The translations under genes and the position numbers were made by a program. From assembly GCF_000559025.1 (NCBI RefSeq), contig NZ_JAAN01000022.1, positions 1-62,524 on the forward strand: a DNA stretch of 62,524 nucleotides, given 5' to 3'. Positions 7,803 to 16,455 of the stretch are shown piece after piece; position 1 is the first letter of the stretch; each line of letters starts with the position of its first letter. The notes beneath the pieces are model-generated. The model was given only the letters and a program-made list of their open reading frames with translations. It was not told where the DNA came from and made no database searches. Origin of the DNA: Luteimonas huabeiensis HB2. GTDB lineage: Bacteria; Pseudomonadota; Gammaproteobacteria; Xanthomonadales; Xanthomonadaceae.

Positions 7803-10328
7803 TCAAATGCCCTCGGCCCAGCGGGCGAGATTCTGGCGCACCTGGTCGATCCCTTCCCACGGGTCCTTGCGCCGCCGCCTGAGCTGGCCCGGCACCTCGG
7901 CCATCGTGAAGACGTTCGCGGCGGCAAGCCGGGACAGCGCGCTCCAGGCCAGCGGCATGGCCACCGGCGCACCGGGCCGCGCGCGCAGCGAGTACGAGGC
8001 GACCGCCGTCGCGCCGCGCCCGTTGCGCAGGTAGTCCACGAAGATGCGCTTGTTGCGCCGGCTCTTGGTCGCCGTGGCCAGGAAGCGCTGCGGCTGCGAA
8101 CGCGCCAGCGCATCGGCGAAGCCGTGCGCGAAACGCTTGGTGAGGTCCCAGTCGCAGCCCGGGTTCAACGGCACCACCACGTGCAGGCCCTTGCCGCCCG
8201 AGGCGCGCAGGAACGAGACCAGTTCCAGCCGCTCCAGCAGCTTGCGGATGTCCATCGCCGCCCGCTTGACCTCGGCGAAGGGGACGTCCGGGCCCGGGTC
8301 CAGGTCGAACACCACGCGGTCGGCGACGTCCGGTTCGGCCGCGCGCGCGCCCCAGGGGTGGAACTCGATCGCGTTGAACTGCACCAGCTCCATCAGCCCG
8401 GCCGCATCCTCCACCACCAGGTAGTGGGCGTTGCGGCCGCCCTCCTCCTTGAGCCGCGCCGAGGCGGCGAGCGCCAGCCCGGCCGTGTGGTGCTTCTGGA
8501 AGAAGCACGGTTTATCGGCGCCGGCGGGGCAGCGGATGATCGACAGCGGCCTGCCTGCGATCTCCGGCAACAGGTGGTCCATCACCGCGGTGTAGTAGTT
8601 CCACACGTCCAGCTTGGTGGCGCGGATGTCCGGAAACAGCACCTTGGTCGGGCTCGACAGGCGCGGCGGCGCGCGCCCGGCTGCCGGCGCGGACGCTCGC
8701 TGTCTACCCGCGCGCCGCGCGGGCCCGGGCGGCGCACGGTCGCCGTCGGCCAGATCGGCCACCGCCTTGTCGGCGCGCACGGCCTTGAGCGACGGTTGCC
8801 GCAGCAGCGCCTGCCCGCCGATGCCGCGGTAGAACACCTCCACCACGAAGCGCGGCGCGAACCAGGTGGCGCGGCGCAATTCCGTATCCATCGTCTCCAC
8901 GTGGACGGTGGGCTTGCGCACGCCGCCCCCGGCCAGCAGCGCCGCGGCCTCGCGCATGCGCGCATCGTCGAAGCCGGAGCCCACGCGGCCGGCATAGCGC
9001 CAGCCGTGCTCGGGATCGGGCCGCGCCAGCAACAGGGAACCGAAGCCCGTGCGGCTGCCCTTGGGCGCGGTGTAGCCGACCACCGCGAACTCGTCGCTGG
9101 CCAGCAGCTTGGTCTTGCGCCAGTCGTCGCCGCGCCCGCCGCGGTACGGGCGGTCGGCCCGCTTGGAGACGATGCCCTCGAAACCGCGCTCGGCCGCGAG
9201 GCGGAAGGCGTCCTCGCCATCGCCCTCGATGTGCGCGCTGAACGCCAGCTGCGCGGCGCTGCCTTCCAGCAACGACTGCAACAGCGCCTTGCGCGCGCGC
9301 AGCGGCGCTGCGCTCACGTCCACCCCGTCCAGGTGGAGCAGGTCGAACAGCGCGTAGGCCAGCGCGCTCTGCCGCTCGCCCGAGAGCGTGGCCTGCAGCA
9401 GGTTGAAATCCGCCTTGGCGCCGGAACCGGCGATCAGCTCGCCATCGAGCGCCGCCGATTCCAGGCCGAGGGACTCGATGGCGGCGCGCACATCCGGCAG
9501 CTTCTGCGTCCATTCCAGCGCGTTGCGCGACCACAGCCGCACCTCGCCTGCACGCACGGTCGCCAGGATCCGGTAGCCGTCCCACTTCAGCTCGTGCAGC
9601 CACTGCTCGCCGCGCGGCGGCGCCTCGCCGAGCTTGGCCAGCGCCGGCGCGAACGGCCCGTCCGGCGCGGCGGCGCGTCTCGCGTTCGGCAGCGCCAGCG
9701 CGCGCCTGGCCCAGTCCCTGCGACGCCGCTTACGTACCGGCACCGCGGCCAGCCGCTTGCGCTCGGCCTTGCCCGCGCCCGCGCGCTTGCGATCCTCCGC
9801 AGGCGCCGGGGTCACCCCGGCCAGCAGGTCGTCGGCTTCCAGCGGGCCGGCATAGGCGTCGCGGTCCTTGAACAGCAGCCATTGCGGCTGCCGCGCCGGC
9901 TTGCCCGAGCGCACCAGGTGCCAGCCGCCCTTGAGCTTCTCGCCGAACAGCTCGAAGCGCAGATGGCCCTTGGCCAGCTGCGCCTCCGGATCGCCGCGGG
10001 TGGTCCAGACGCCCCGGTCGAACTGGGCGACGTGGCCGCCGCCGTACTCGCCCTTGGGGATCTCGCCCTCGAAGCCGGCGTAGTCCACCGGGTGGTCCTC
10101 CACCTCCACGGCCATGCGCTTGACCGCCGGGTCGTAGCTCGGGCCCTTGGGTACCGCCCAGCTCTTGAGCGCATCGCCCACCTGCAGGCGGAAGTCGTAG
10201 TGGCGACGGCTGGCATGGTGCAGCTGCACCACGAAGATGGCGCGCTGTCCCTCGGGGATCGGCTTGCCCGGCTCCGGCTCCCGCGTCCTGTCGAAGCGCC
10301 GCTTGCGGCGGTAGTCGGCCAGGCTCAT
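7803..10328 (-). CDS. ligD: ATP-dependent DNA ligase D (PE-LIG-POL)
   Basis: An 841-residue multifunctional end-joining enzyme. Domain order: 3'-phosphoesterase (about 30-160, with HHASRRHYDFRL, His37/His38/His43), ATP-dependent ligase (about 220-515, adenylated Lys248 in LKWDGYR, nucleotidyltransferase motif and OB fold), and primase-polymerase (about 555-835, metal site Asp675 and Asp677 in VFDLDPGP). All catalytic residues are present. The linker at 180-205 is very basic. The order PE-LIG-POL is that of Pseudomonas LigD. With Ku it would repair double-strand breaks by non-homologous end joining; no ku gene is in this window. It is followed at 10 bp by the DUF3606 gene upstream and then exonuclease III, all on the minus strand. 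Confidence 0.95.
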   Translation of the reverse strand: MSLADYRRKRRFDRTREPEPGKPIPEGQRAIFVVQLHHASRRHYDFRLQVGDALKSWAVPKGPSYDPAVKRMAVEVEDHPVDYAGFEGEIPKGEYGGGHVAQFDRGVWTTRGDPEAQLAKGHLRFELFGEKLKGGWHLVRSGKPARQPQWLLFKDRDAYAGPLEADDLLAGVTPAPAEDRKRAGAGKAERKRLAAVPVRKRRRRDWARRALALPNARRAAAPDGPFAPALAKLGEAPPRGEQWLHELKWDGYRILATVRAGEVRLWSRNALEWTQKLPDVRAAIESLGLESAALDGELIAGSGAKADFNLLQATLSGERQSALAYALFDLLHLDGVDVSAAPLRARKALLQSLLEGSAAQLAFSAHIEGDGEDAFRLAAERGFEGIVSKRADRPYRGGRGDDWRKTKLLASDEFAVVGYTAPKGSRTGFGSLLLARPDPEHGWRYAGRVGSGFDDARMREAAALLAGGGVRKPTVHVETMDTELRRATWFAPRFVVEVFYRGIGGQALLRQPSLKAVRADKAVADLADGDRAPPGPARRAGRQRASAPAAGRAPPRLSSPTKVLFPDIRATKLDVWNYYTAVMDHLLPEIAGRPLSIIRCPAGADKPCFFQKHHTAGLALAASARLKEEGGRNAHYLVVEDAAGLMELVQFNAIEFHPWGARAAEPDVADRVVFDLDPGPDVPFAEVKRAAMDIRKLLERLELVSFLRASGGKGLHVVVPLNPGCDWDLTKRFAHGFADALARSQPQRFLATATKSRRNKRIFVDYLRNGRGATAVASYSLRARPGAPVAMPLAWSALSRLAAANVFTMAEVPGQLRRRRKDPWEGIDQVRQNLARWAEGI

Positions 10329-10337
10329 GGGACCGGG

Positions 10338-10514
10338 CTACTTGCCCAGGTGACGGCGCACCGCATCGGCGGTGGGGCCGACCGCCTTCACCGCCTCGCG
10401 CAACTGCTCGGCCGTCACGCCCAGCGCCTGCGTCCAATACCGGACCTCGTAGTCCTCGTTGAGGTTGATGCGATCGCGATCCGGGGCGCCGGTCTTGCGC
10501 TTGTCGTCGGCCAT
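10338..10514 (-). CDS. DUF3606 domain-containing small protein
   Basis: A 58-residue protein made up almost wholly of a DUF3606 domain: DRDRINLNEDYEVRYWT, LGVTAEQLREAVKAVG and the ending AVRRHLG are the family's conserved blocks. Its function is unknown. Homologues are frequent in genomes rich in stress and end-joining genes, which fits its place 10 bp upstream of ligD on the same strand. The ATG at 10514 has GGAG upstream on the minus strand (AGGAGACACCGAG). Confidence 0.88.
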   Translation of the reverse strand: MADDKRKTGAPDRDRINLNEDYEVRYWTQALGVTAEQLREAVKAVGPTADAVRRHLGK

Positions 10515-10588
10515 CTCGGTGTCTCCTGCTCGGGGGAGCCCCGACCATGCCGGCGCCGGCGTCGCCTCGTCGTGAGCGCCCGCCCGTC

Positions 10589-11386
10589 CTACGGCGCGCG
10601 GACCTCCACCCAGGTCGGCGCATGGTCGCTGGCCTTTTCCTGCAACCGCACCCAGCGGTCCACGCCGGCGTCCACCAGGCGCCGGGCCAGCGGCGGATTC
10701 AGCAGCACGTGGTCGATGCGGAGCCCGCGGTCGCGCTCGGCGTGCTGGCGAAAGTAATCCCAGAACGTGTAGATGCGCCGGTCGCCGTGGACCTGGCGCA
10801 GGGCGTCGGTCCAGCCCTGCGCGAGCAACCGCTCGAAGGCCTCGCGCACCTCCGGCTGCATCAACGCATCCTTGCGCCAGGCCTTCGGGTCGTACACGTC
10901 CTCGTCGGTCGGGATCACGTTGAAGTCGCCCAGGATCGCCACCGGGTGCGGCTGCGCCACCAGCGCCTGCGCGCGCCGCAACAGCCGCTCCATCCACGCC
11001 AGCTTGTAGTCGAACTTCGGCCCCGGCTGCGGATTGCCGTTGGGCAGGTAGATCCCCGCCACCACCACGCTGTGCACCGCGGCCTCGATGTAGCGGCTCT
11101 GCGTATCGGCGGGATCGCCCGGCAGGCCGCGCCGGCTTTCCACCGGCACCGTGCCGCGGCCGAGCAGCGCCACCCCGTTCCAGGAGCGCTGGCCGTGCCA
11201 GATCGCCCCGTAGCCGGCCGCCTCCAGCTCCGCCGCGGGAAAGGCCTGGTCGACGGCCTTGAGTTCCTGCAGCGCTACCACGTCGGGCCGCGCCTTGTCC
11301 AGCCATGCCAACAGGTGCGGCAGGCGCGTGCCGATGCCATTGACGTTGAAGGTCGCCAGCTTGAGGGTCTTCGGCTTGCGCGGCAT
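10589..11386 (-). CDS. xth: Exodeoxyribonuclease III
   Basis: A 265-residue exonuclease III/AP endonuclease of the EEP superfamily, acting on abasic sites and 3' blocked ends in base excision repair. The conserved blocks appear in order: ATFNVNGI (about 11-18), LQELKAV with the metal Glu, the catalytic GIYLPNG Tyr, ILGDFNVIP (Asp and Asn), and the C-terminal IDHVL and SDHAP with the catalytic His. The length matches the family. It lies upstream of DUF3606 and ligD on the same strand, so a DNA-repair cluster is likely. Confidence 0.95.
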   Translation of the reverse strand: MPRKPKTLKLATFNVNGIGTRLPHLLAWLDKARPDVVALQELKAVDQAFPAAELEAAGYGAIWHGQRSWNGVALLGRGTVPVESRRGLPGDPADTQSRYIEAAVHSVVVAGIYLPNGNPQPGPKFDYKLAWMERLLRRAQALVAQPHPVAILGDFNVIPTDEDVYDPKAWRKDALMQPEVREAFERLLAQGWTDALRQVHGDRRIYTFWDYFRQHAERDRGLRIDHVLLNPPLARRLVDAGVDRWVRLQEKASDHAPTWVEVRAP

Positions 11387-11818
11387 CGCCCGGCTCCGTC
11401 AGCGTGGCGCGCCGTCGCGCGCTCCTTCGCCGAACCGGGATTGCCGACAGGCGCGGCGACCGGCGCGCGGGGCCGTCGCGGCAAAAGCTCGAACATCGAT
11501 CGCTTCGGGGCTCACGGCGGCGACAGTCTCCGGCGGCAGGCCGCCCACCGTAATCCGCCAGCGACCGGATGCATGTGAAAGCGCCGACGCAGGGCGTCGA
11601 CGCCGCCGGAATCGGGGACGCTGTGGGATTTTCGGCTGGCGGAACCCGGCGCCCCGCCACCTCGCCCAGGTCTACGACTGCGACGGCGGATGCCCGGTAA
11701 TGCGCAGATCGGCGCGGGCCGCGGCCACGCGCCGTGGATCGCACGACACGCGCAACCACCGTTGCGACCAACGCGCCGGATGCTCGCCGGCGCGATCGCG
11801 CAGGAAGAAGGCCCCCCC
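11387..11818. other. Intergenic region, 432 bp, no feature seen
   Basis: Lies upstream of the exonuclease III gene and downstream of the small secreted protein gene at 11819. Open frames here have no start signals or recognisable residues. No hairpin with a T-run and no repeat was found by eye. Confidence 0.4.
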
Positions 11819-12094
11819 TCAGTCCTCGCTGCGGCAGCCCAGCGACACGCGCGCGTAGGGGTAGCCCGAGGCCGGATCGACCCATTCGGCCAGGACGGTG
11901 AACTCCTGGTCGGCGCGGCCCCAGCGGCGGTAGCACTCGTCGTTCGCATAGCGCAGGGCGTTGTCGATCGCCTCCTCGCGGGTGTGGCCGTAGGCTTCGC
12001 CGATCACCTCGAAGTAGTGGACGGCCGCGAGCGCGGCCGGGCTGGACACGGCGGCCAGCAGGAAGGCGGAAACGGAAAGACGCCACTTCTTCAT
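11819..12094 (-). CDS. Small secreted protein of unknown function
   Basis: A 91-residue protein with a clear signal peptide (residues 1-23, MKKWRLSVSAFLL... to SPAALAAV). The mature part is about 68 residues and starts VHYFEVIGEAYGHTREEAID, a pattern like short periplasmic proteins that carry an amyloid or dodecin-like strand-helix-strand (EAxxxARxxA... is replaced by EAIDNALRYANDEC). Two cysteines (in DEC and LGC) could pair. I do not recognise the family. The start at 12094 gives the signal peptide; AGCGTG precedes it rather than a strong ribosome-binding site. Confidence 0.7.
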   Translation of the reverse strand: MKKWRLSVSAFLLAAVSSPAALAAVHYFEVIGEAYGHTREEAIDNALRYANDECYRRWGRADQEFTVLAEWVDPASGYPYARVSLGCRSED

Positions 12095-12227
12095 CGCACG
12101 CTCCATGTTTCGGGTCGGTGCGCGCACCGTGCCAGCCTCGCGCGATCGCGGTGTTAAACCCCGATGAAACCTGGATGACTCCGCGCACCCGGTCACTGTT
12201 CGCGCATGCCGTGCACCGCGCCTGCGA

Positions 12228-12632
12228 TCAGCGACGGTCGGACGGCAGGAGCGATTCGGCCTCGAGGGTCTCGCGGAACACCTCGCGGTCGAATCCCTCG
12301 ACCTTGTGGCGACCTACGATCATCAACGGGACCGATCTCGCGCCCAGCGCACGCAGGTCCTCGCGCAGCGAAGGCGCGTCATCGAGACGGCGCTCGGCGT
12401 AGGCCACGCCATGGGCGTCCAGCGCCTGCTTCGCCACGCCGCAGACCGGGCAGCTCGCCAGCGTATAGAGCACGACGCGCGCGCCGCCCGGATCGTGGAA
12501 CGCCGAGTAGTCGCCGAGCTGCACCTGTACCGGCGGCAGTGCCGTGCGCTCCCGGGGCCCCGAGTACCAATGCGCCAGTCCCGCGCCGGCCAGCGCGAAC
12601 AGACCGACCATTCCCATCCGCAACCATTTCAT
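12228..12632 (-). CDS. Membrane-anchored glutaredoxin-like protein
   Basis: A 134-residue protein. An N-terminal hydrophobic segment (about residues 5-22) anchors it or acts as an uncleaved signal. From about 52 onward is a glutaredoxin/thioredoxin fold with the redox pair Cys61-Pro-Val-Cys64 in YTLASCPVCG and the cis-proline strand SVPLMIVG (about 103-110). This suggests a periplasm-facing thiol oxidoreductase. It lies 65 bp downstream of the gene for an 8-cysteine secreted peptide on the same strand, so the two may form a unit in which this protein folds or reduces the peptide; that link is inference. Confidence 0.8.
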   Translation of the reverse strand: MKWLRMGMVGLFALAGAGLAHWYSGPRERTALPPVQVQLGDYSAFHDPGGARVVLYTLASCPVCGVAKQALDAHGVAYAERRLDDAPSLREDLRALGARSVPLMIVGRHKVEGFDREVFRETLEAESLLPSDRR

Positions 12633-12697
12633 GCGCCGCTCCAGGCATCGATCCGCGATGGGGCGCACCCGGTCGGATGCGCCCCCTGCGACGGGCG

Positions 12698-12925
12698 TCA
12701 GGGCACGAGGCAGTTGTTGCAGTCGTAGATGATGCAGCTCTGATACGACTGCGCGCACTGCGACGGGGTGAACCGACCGCTCGCCATGCACTGGCTGTAG
12801 TTCTCGCCGCATCCCATGTGACAGGTCTCGCACCAGTTCGACTGCGCCCAGGCGGTAACCCCGAATCCGCCGGCCAGGGCCAGCATGCACCCCGCGGCCA
12901 GGCGCAACGCGTGCTTCATCTTCAT
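12698..12925 (-). CDS. Small secreted cysteine-rich peptide (8 Cys in the mature part)
   Basis: A 75-residue precursor. Residues 1-27 form a signal peptide ending AWAQ. The mature peptide of about 48 residues has eight cysteines in the pattern WCETC, MGC, SQC, SQC, QSC, YDC, NNC, enough for four disulfides or a metal cluster. It is followed downstream by the CPVC redox protein at 12228-12632. The start at 12925 has AAGGAGAT about 6 nt upstream (minus strand), a good ribosome-binding site. I do not recognise a family. Possibilities are a structural envelope peptide, a metal-binding peptide, or a toxin-like peptide. Confidence 0.72.
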   Translation of the reverse strand: MKMKHALRLAAGCMLALAGGFGVTAWAQSNWCETCHMGCGENYSQCMASGRFTPSQCAQSYQSCIIYDCNNCLVP

Positions 12926-13559
12926 GGCTCAATCTCCTTGAGAGGACCGAAGACAACCCAACGACGGGACGCCTTGCAGCGAGCGTCCGAGCCATGACCG
13001 GGAGAAACGGAGAAACGCCGGTCCACGACCCGTCGAACGTTCCGATTCCTCTGGCGCCCCACGCGAGGTAATCACCCCCGCCGCGGGGCTGTCAAGGCGA
13101 GCGCCATCCGCGACGACGACGCCCCGTCACGACCGCGCGCACAGTTCATCTGCGCCGCAGAGCGCCGATTTCCGGCGGCGTTGCGAAAAGGAGCGCTGCG
13201 TAGCGTTTATGTTGCGCGTGCGCACTTGACCGGCGAGAAACGCGCGGCCTACGTTCGGCACGCGCGGCAGGCCGACCGGACCACGTGCCCGCGGCCGCAG
13301 CGCGTCGTATCCAGCAAGGTCGCGCCGGTCGTCGGAAACCGGGGCGGCAGCCGCAGTGTTCGAGCCCGTCCGCCTGCAGCGCCGACGTTCCGGCCCTCGC
13401 TCGCGGCATCCGCCATCGCCGGCCGCTGCGCACCGCACGGCCGGCGTGACCGGTTCGACACGGTCGTCGACCGCAGGCACTGCGTGCTGCACCCCGCATC
13501 GGACGCCGGCCGGCCGCCCTGGCACGGCCCATCCCGAATGCGACAAGGAGGAAGCACCC
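12926..13559. other. Divergent intergenic region, 634 bp
   Basis: Separates the cysteine-rich peptide gene (minus) from the secreted protease gene (plus). No convincing gene is seen. The region is less GC-biased around 13190-13215 and should carry promoters for both neighbours; a small RNA cannot be excluded. The ribosome-binding site of the protease (AAGGAGGAAG, about 13545-13554) is at its right end. Confidence 0.4.
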
Positions 13560-14744
13560 ATGCACACACTGCACGCAGCGGCACGCCGCGGTCTCGCCCT
13601 CGCCCTGCTCTCGGCCGTCGCCGCGAGCGCCAGCGCGCTCGCCGCCGAACCGGAACGGCCGGACCTGGACCCGGGCATGGTGGCCGCGCTGGAGCGCGAC
13701 CTGGGCATGACGCAGCCGCAGTACCTCGCGACCCTCGACGCCGAACGTCGCGTGCCGGAGGTGGAAGCCGCGGCGCGCCGGCTGTATGGCGACGGCTTCG
13801 CCGGCACCTGGATCGAGCGCGACGCCGCCGGCAACCCGCACGTGGTGGTGGCCACGGCCGCCCAGGGCGCCAAGCGGCTGCCGGCCGTGGAGGGCGCGCA
13901 GACGCGCCAGGTGACCTACAGCCTGGACCAGCTCGACCAGGCGGTGCGCGCGCTCGACCTCTCGGCCACCTCGCGCGTGGCGCGCCGGCTCGACGGCGTG
14001 CACTCCTGGGGCATCGACCTGCCGAACAACCGCGTGGTCGTCACGCTCTCACCCGGCGCCGGGCGCGCCGGGTCCGTGCTGGACTTCCTGGCCCGCAGCG
14101 ACGTCGATACCGGCATCCTGCACTTCGAGGTGTCCGAGCAGGTGCCGACCACGCTGGTCAGCGTCTACGGCGGCATCCGCTACAACAGCTGCTCGATCGG
14201 CTTCCCGGTGACCCGCAACGCCACCAAGGGCTTCGTCACCGCCGGCCACTGCGGCAACGTCGGCACCTCGGTCAGCATCGGCGGCACCACGGTCGGCGCG
14301 TTCCAGGCCAGCAACTTCCCCGGCTCCGACGCCGCCTGGGCCAACGTGCGCCAGCAGGACACCCTGTTCGGCCGCGTGTGGCTGTACAGCGGCAGCAGCA
14401 CCACCCCGGTGGTCGGGCGCACCGAGGCCTCGGTCGGTGCGGCCATCTGCCGCTCCGGCTTCCGTACCGGCTGGCGCTGCGGCGAGATCACCCGCACCAA
14501 CGTCAGCGTGAACTATCCCCAGGGCACGGTGACCGGCCTGCGCGAATCCAACGCCTGCGCCGGCCAGGGCGATTCCGGCGGTTCCTGGATCACCCCGGGC
14601 GGCCATGCGCAGGGCGTGACCTCCGGCGGCGCGCTCGGCAGCGACGGCACCAACTGCGGGATCCCGCAGAACCAGCGCCGCTCCTTCTACCAGCGGCTCA
14701 ATCCCATGCTGAGCTCCTATGGCCTGACCCTGGTCACCAACTGA
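13560..14744 (+). CDS. Secreted alpha-lytic-type serine protease (peptidase S1)
   Basis: A 394-residue prepro-enzyme. Residues 1-29 are a signal peptide. The pro-region of alpha-lytic endopeptidase type is at about 35-198, a folding chaperone in this family. The mature chymotrypsin-fold protease starts around residue 200 (SVYGGIRYNSC) and has the triad His230 (TAGHCG), Asp257 (GSDAAW) and Ser339 (GQGDSGGSW), plus paired cysteines (211/231, 297/307, 333 and the late Cys in TNCG). It is predicted to be exported by Sec, passed across the outer membrane by a type II system, and to lyse bacteria or digest protein. The start at 13560 has a near-perfect AAGGAGGAA site. Confidence 0.95.
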   Translation: MHTLHAAARRGLALALLSAVAASASALAAEPERPDLDPGMVAALERDLGMTQPQYLATLDAERRVPEVEAAARRLYGDGFAGTWIERDAAGNPHVVVATAAQGAKRLPAVEGAQTRQVTYSLDQLDQAVRALDLSATSRVARRLDGVHSWGIDLPNNRVVVTLSPGAGRAGSVLDFLARSDVDTGILHFEVSEQVPTTLVSVYGGIRYNSCSIGFPVTRNATKGFVTAGHCGNVGTSVSIGGTTVGAFQASNFPGSDAAWANVRQQDTLFGRVWLYSGSSTTPVVGRTEASVGAAICRSGFRTGWRCGEITRTNVSVNYPQGTVTGLRESNACAGQGDSGGSWITPGGHAQGVTSGGALGSDGTNCGIPQNQRRSFYQRLNPMLSSYGLTLVTN

Positions 14745-14906
14745 GCGGTCGATGGCCCGGGCATCGCGGTACCCCGGCCCGCCGGCGTGCCGCGGTGCGC
14801 GGGCTTCGCCCATCGCCTGCGCGGGCGGCGAGCGAAGCCCGCGCCGGATCGCTCCGATCGCAAAGCCGCTACAGTGTGGGGACTTCGCACGCATCTGGAG
14901 AACCCA

Positions 14907-15677
14907 ATGGGACGGCTGGAAGACAAGATCGCGATCATCACCGGCGGCTCGGGCGGCATCGGCAAGGCCACCGCGCAGCGGTTCCTCGCCGAGGGCGCGC
15001 ACGTGGTGCTGGTGGACCTGGACGACGACGCGCTGGGCGCGGCGGCGCGCGAGCTGGACGGCGGCGACCGCGTACTGACCGTGCGCGCGGACGTCAGCCG
15101 CGAGGAAGACGTCCGCGGCTACGTCTCGGCCACGCTGGAGCGCCACGGGCGCATCGACGTGTTCTTCAACAACGCCGGCATCGAGGGCAAGGTGGCGCCG
15201 CTGGAGTCGCAGGAGCTGGCGATGTTCGACAAGGTGCTCGCGGTCAACGTGCGCGGCGCCTATCTGGGCCTGCGCGAAGTGCTGCCGCGCATGTACGAGC
15301 GGCGTTCGGGCAGCGTGATCAACACCTCGTCGGTGGCCGGGCTGCGCGGCAGCGCCGGCGTGCTGCCCTACGTCACCTCCAAGCACGCGCTCAGCGGCAT
15401 GACCAAGGTCGCGGCGCTGGAAGCGGCCAAGTACGAAGTGCGCGTCAACTCGATCCATCCTTCGCCGGTCAACACGCGGATGATGCGCTCGCTCGAGGCC
15501 GGCTTCGACCCGTCGGATGCCGAGGCCGCCCGCGCCGGCATGGCCGCCAACATCCCGCTGGGCCGCTACGGCGAGTCCGACGAGATCGCCAGCCTGGTGC
15601 TGTTCCTCGCCTCCGACGAGAGCCGCTTCATCACCGGCGCGCAGTACCGCATCGACGGCGGCATGGGCGCCGCCTGA
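14907..15677 (+). CDS. SDR family oxidoreductase
   Basis: A 256-residue classical short-chain dehydrogenase. Cofactor motif GGSGGIG at about 13-19, NNAG at about 88-91, active-site Ser in NTSSVAG, and YVTSK (Tyr and Lys) are all in place. The C-terminal IDGGMGA is typical of 3-oxoacyl-ACP reductase-like members. Asp38 after the second strand (LVDLDDD) suggests a preference for NAD. The start is the ATG at 14907 (TGGAG 9 nt upstream). The neighbours give no pathway context. Confidence 0.9.
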   Translation: MGRLEDKIAIITGGSGGIGKATAQRFLAEGAHVVLVDLDDDALGAAARELDGGDRVLTVRADVSREEDVRGYVSATLERHGRIDVFFNNAGIEGKVAPLESQELAMFDKVLAVNVRGAYLGLREVLPRMYERRSGSVINTSSVAGLRGSAGVLPYVTSKHALSGMTKVAALEAAKYEVRVNSIHPSPVNTRMMRSLEAGFDPSDAEAARAGMAANIPLGRYGESDEIASLVLFLASDESRFITGAQYRIDGGMGAA

Positions 15678-15937
15678 CCGCCGTGCGCGGGTCGCGGCGG
15701 CGCGCATCCTGCGCGTTCGCCGCGCCGAACGCGTCCTGCGGACTGAACGATGGCGGGATCGATGCTTGCGCTCGATGCCCGGCGGGTTTAGCCTGACCGC
15801 GCTGAGTTACAAGGTCACCATCGAATCGTGGCCTGATCCTGTAGATGTCGTTTCCACTACACCGGTTATCGCTTCCTCCTTGCAGCCAGCTTCTGCCGCC
15901 ATGCGGCTTTCAATCTTTCGTTCCAAGGAGAAATACG

Positions 15938-16147
15938 ATGTCCGATACTCAGACCGGTACCGTGAAGTGGTTCAACGACGCCAAGGGCTTCGGCTTCATC
16001 ACGCCCGAAAGCGGCCCCGACCTCTTCGTGCATTTCAATTCGATCCAGTCCTCGGGCTTCAAGAGCCTGCAGGAAGGCCAGCGGGTGTCCTTCGTGGCCA
16101 CCCAGGGCCAGAAGGGCATGCAGGCCGATCAGGTCCGCGTGCTCTGA
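15938..16147 (+). CDS. Cold-shock protein (CspA family)
   Basis: A 69-residue single cold-shock domain that binds single-stranded RNA or DNA. RNP1 (KGFGFI) and RNP2 (LFVHF) are present with the conserved aromatic residues and the start [13 protein letters not shown]. The ribosome-binding site AAGGAG is at 15925-15930. About 260 bp of non-coding DNA precede it, consistent with the long structured 5' leader of cold-inducible csp mRNAs; a possible promoter lies around 15766-15792 (TTGCGC and TTTAGC), which I hold weakly. A strong terminator follows at 16169-16198, so it is transcribed alone. Confidence 0.96.
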   Translation: MSDTQTGTVKWFNDAKGFGFITPESGPDLFVHFNSIQSSGFKSLQEGQRVSFVATQGQKGMQADQVRVL

Positions 16148-16168
16148 CCCCAGGCCACCGCCTGTCGA

Positions 16169-16198
16169 CGAAAAGCCCGGCCCGCGCCGGGCTTTTCG
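16169..16198 (+). terminator. Rho-independent terminator of the cold-shock gene
   Basis: A perfect 13-bp stem, CGAAAAGCCCGGC (16169-16181) against GCCGGGCTTTTCG (16186-16198), with a CCGC loop. The T-run is part of the 3' arm, and the A-run of the 5' arm would make it usable from both sides. It lies 21 bp past the stop at 16147. Confidence 0.88.
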
Positions 16199-16455
16199 CG
16201 TTTGTGGAGGTTCCAACGCCCCCCTGATCGCGGATCGTCCGGGTCGTCACCGCACAGGCGGCAGCGCATCGCAAGCGTGCTCGCGCCGCGCGGATGCGTG
16301 CGGCCCTGCCCTGCGCCGGCCGGCATGGCGACGGCGCTGCGACTCGCGCCCGACGGTACGCAACCGTCCGCCGAGCGCCACTCGGGACGGAAGCCGCGGG
16401 ATCGAGCGAACGCGGAGAATCCGCCCCGCGCAGGCATCGCCCTCTTCGATCCGGC

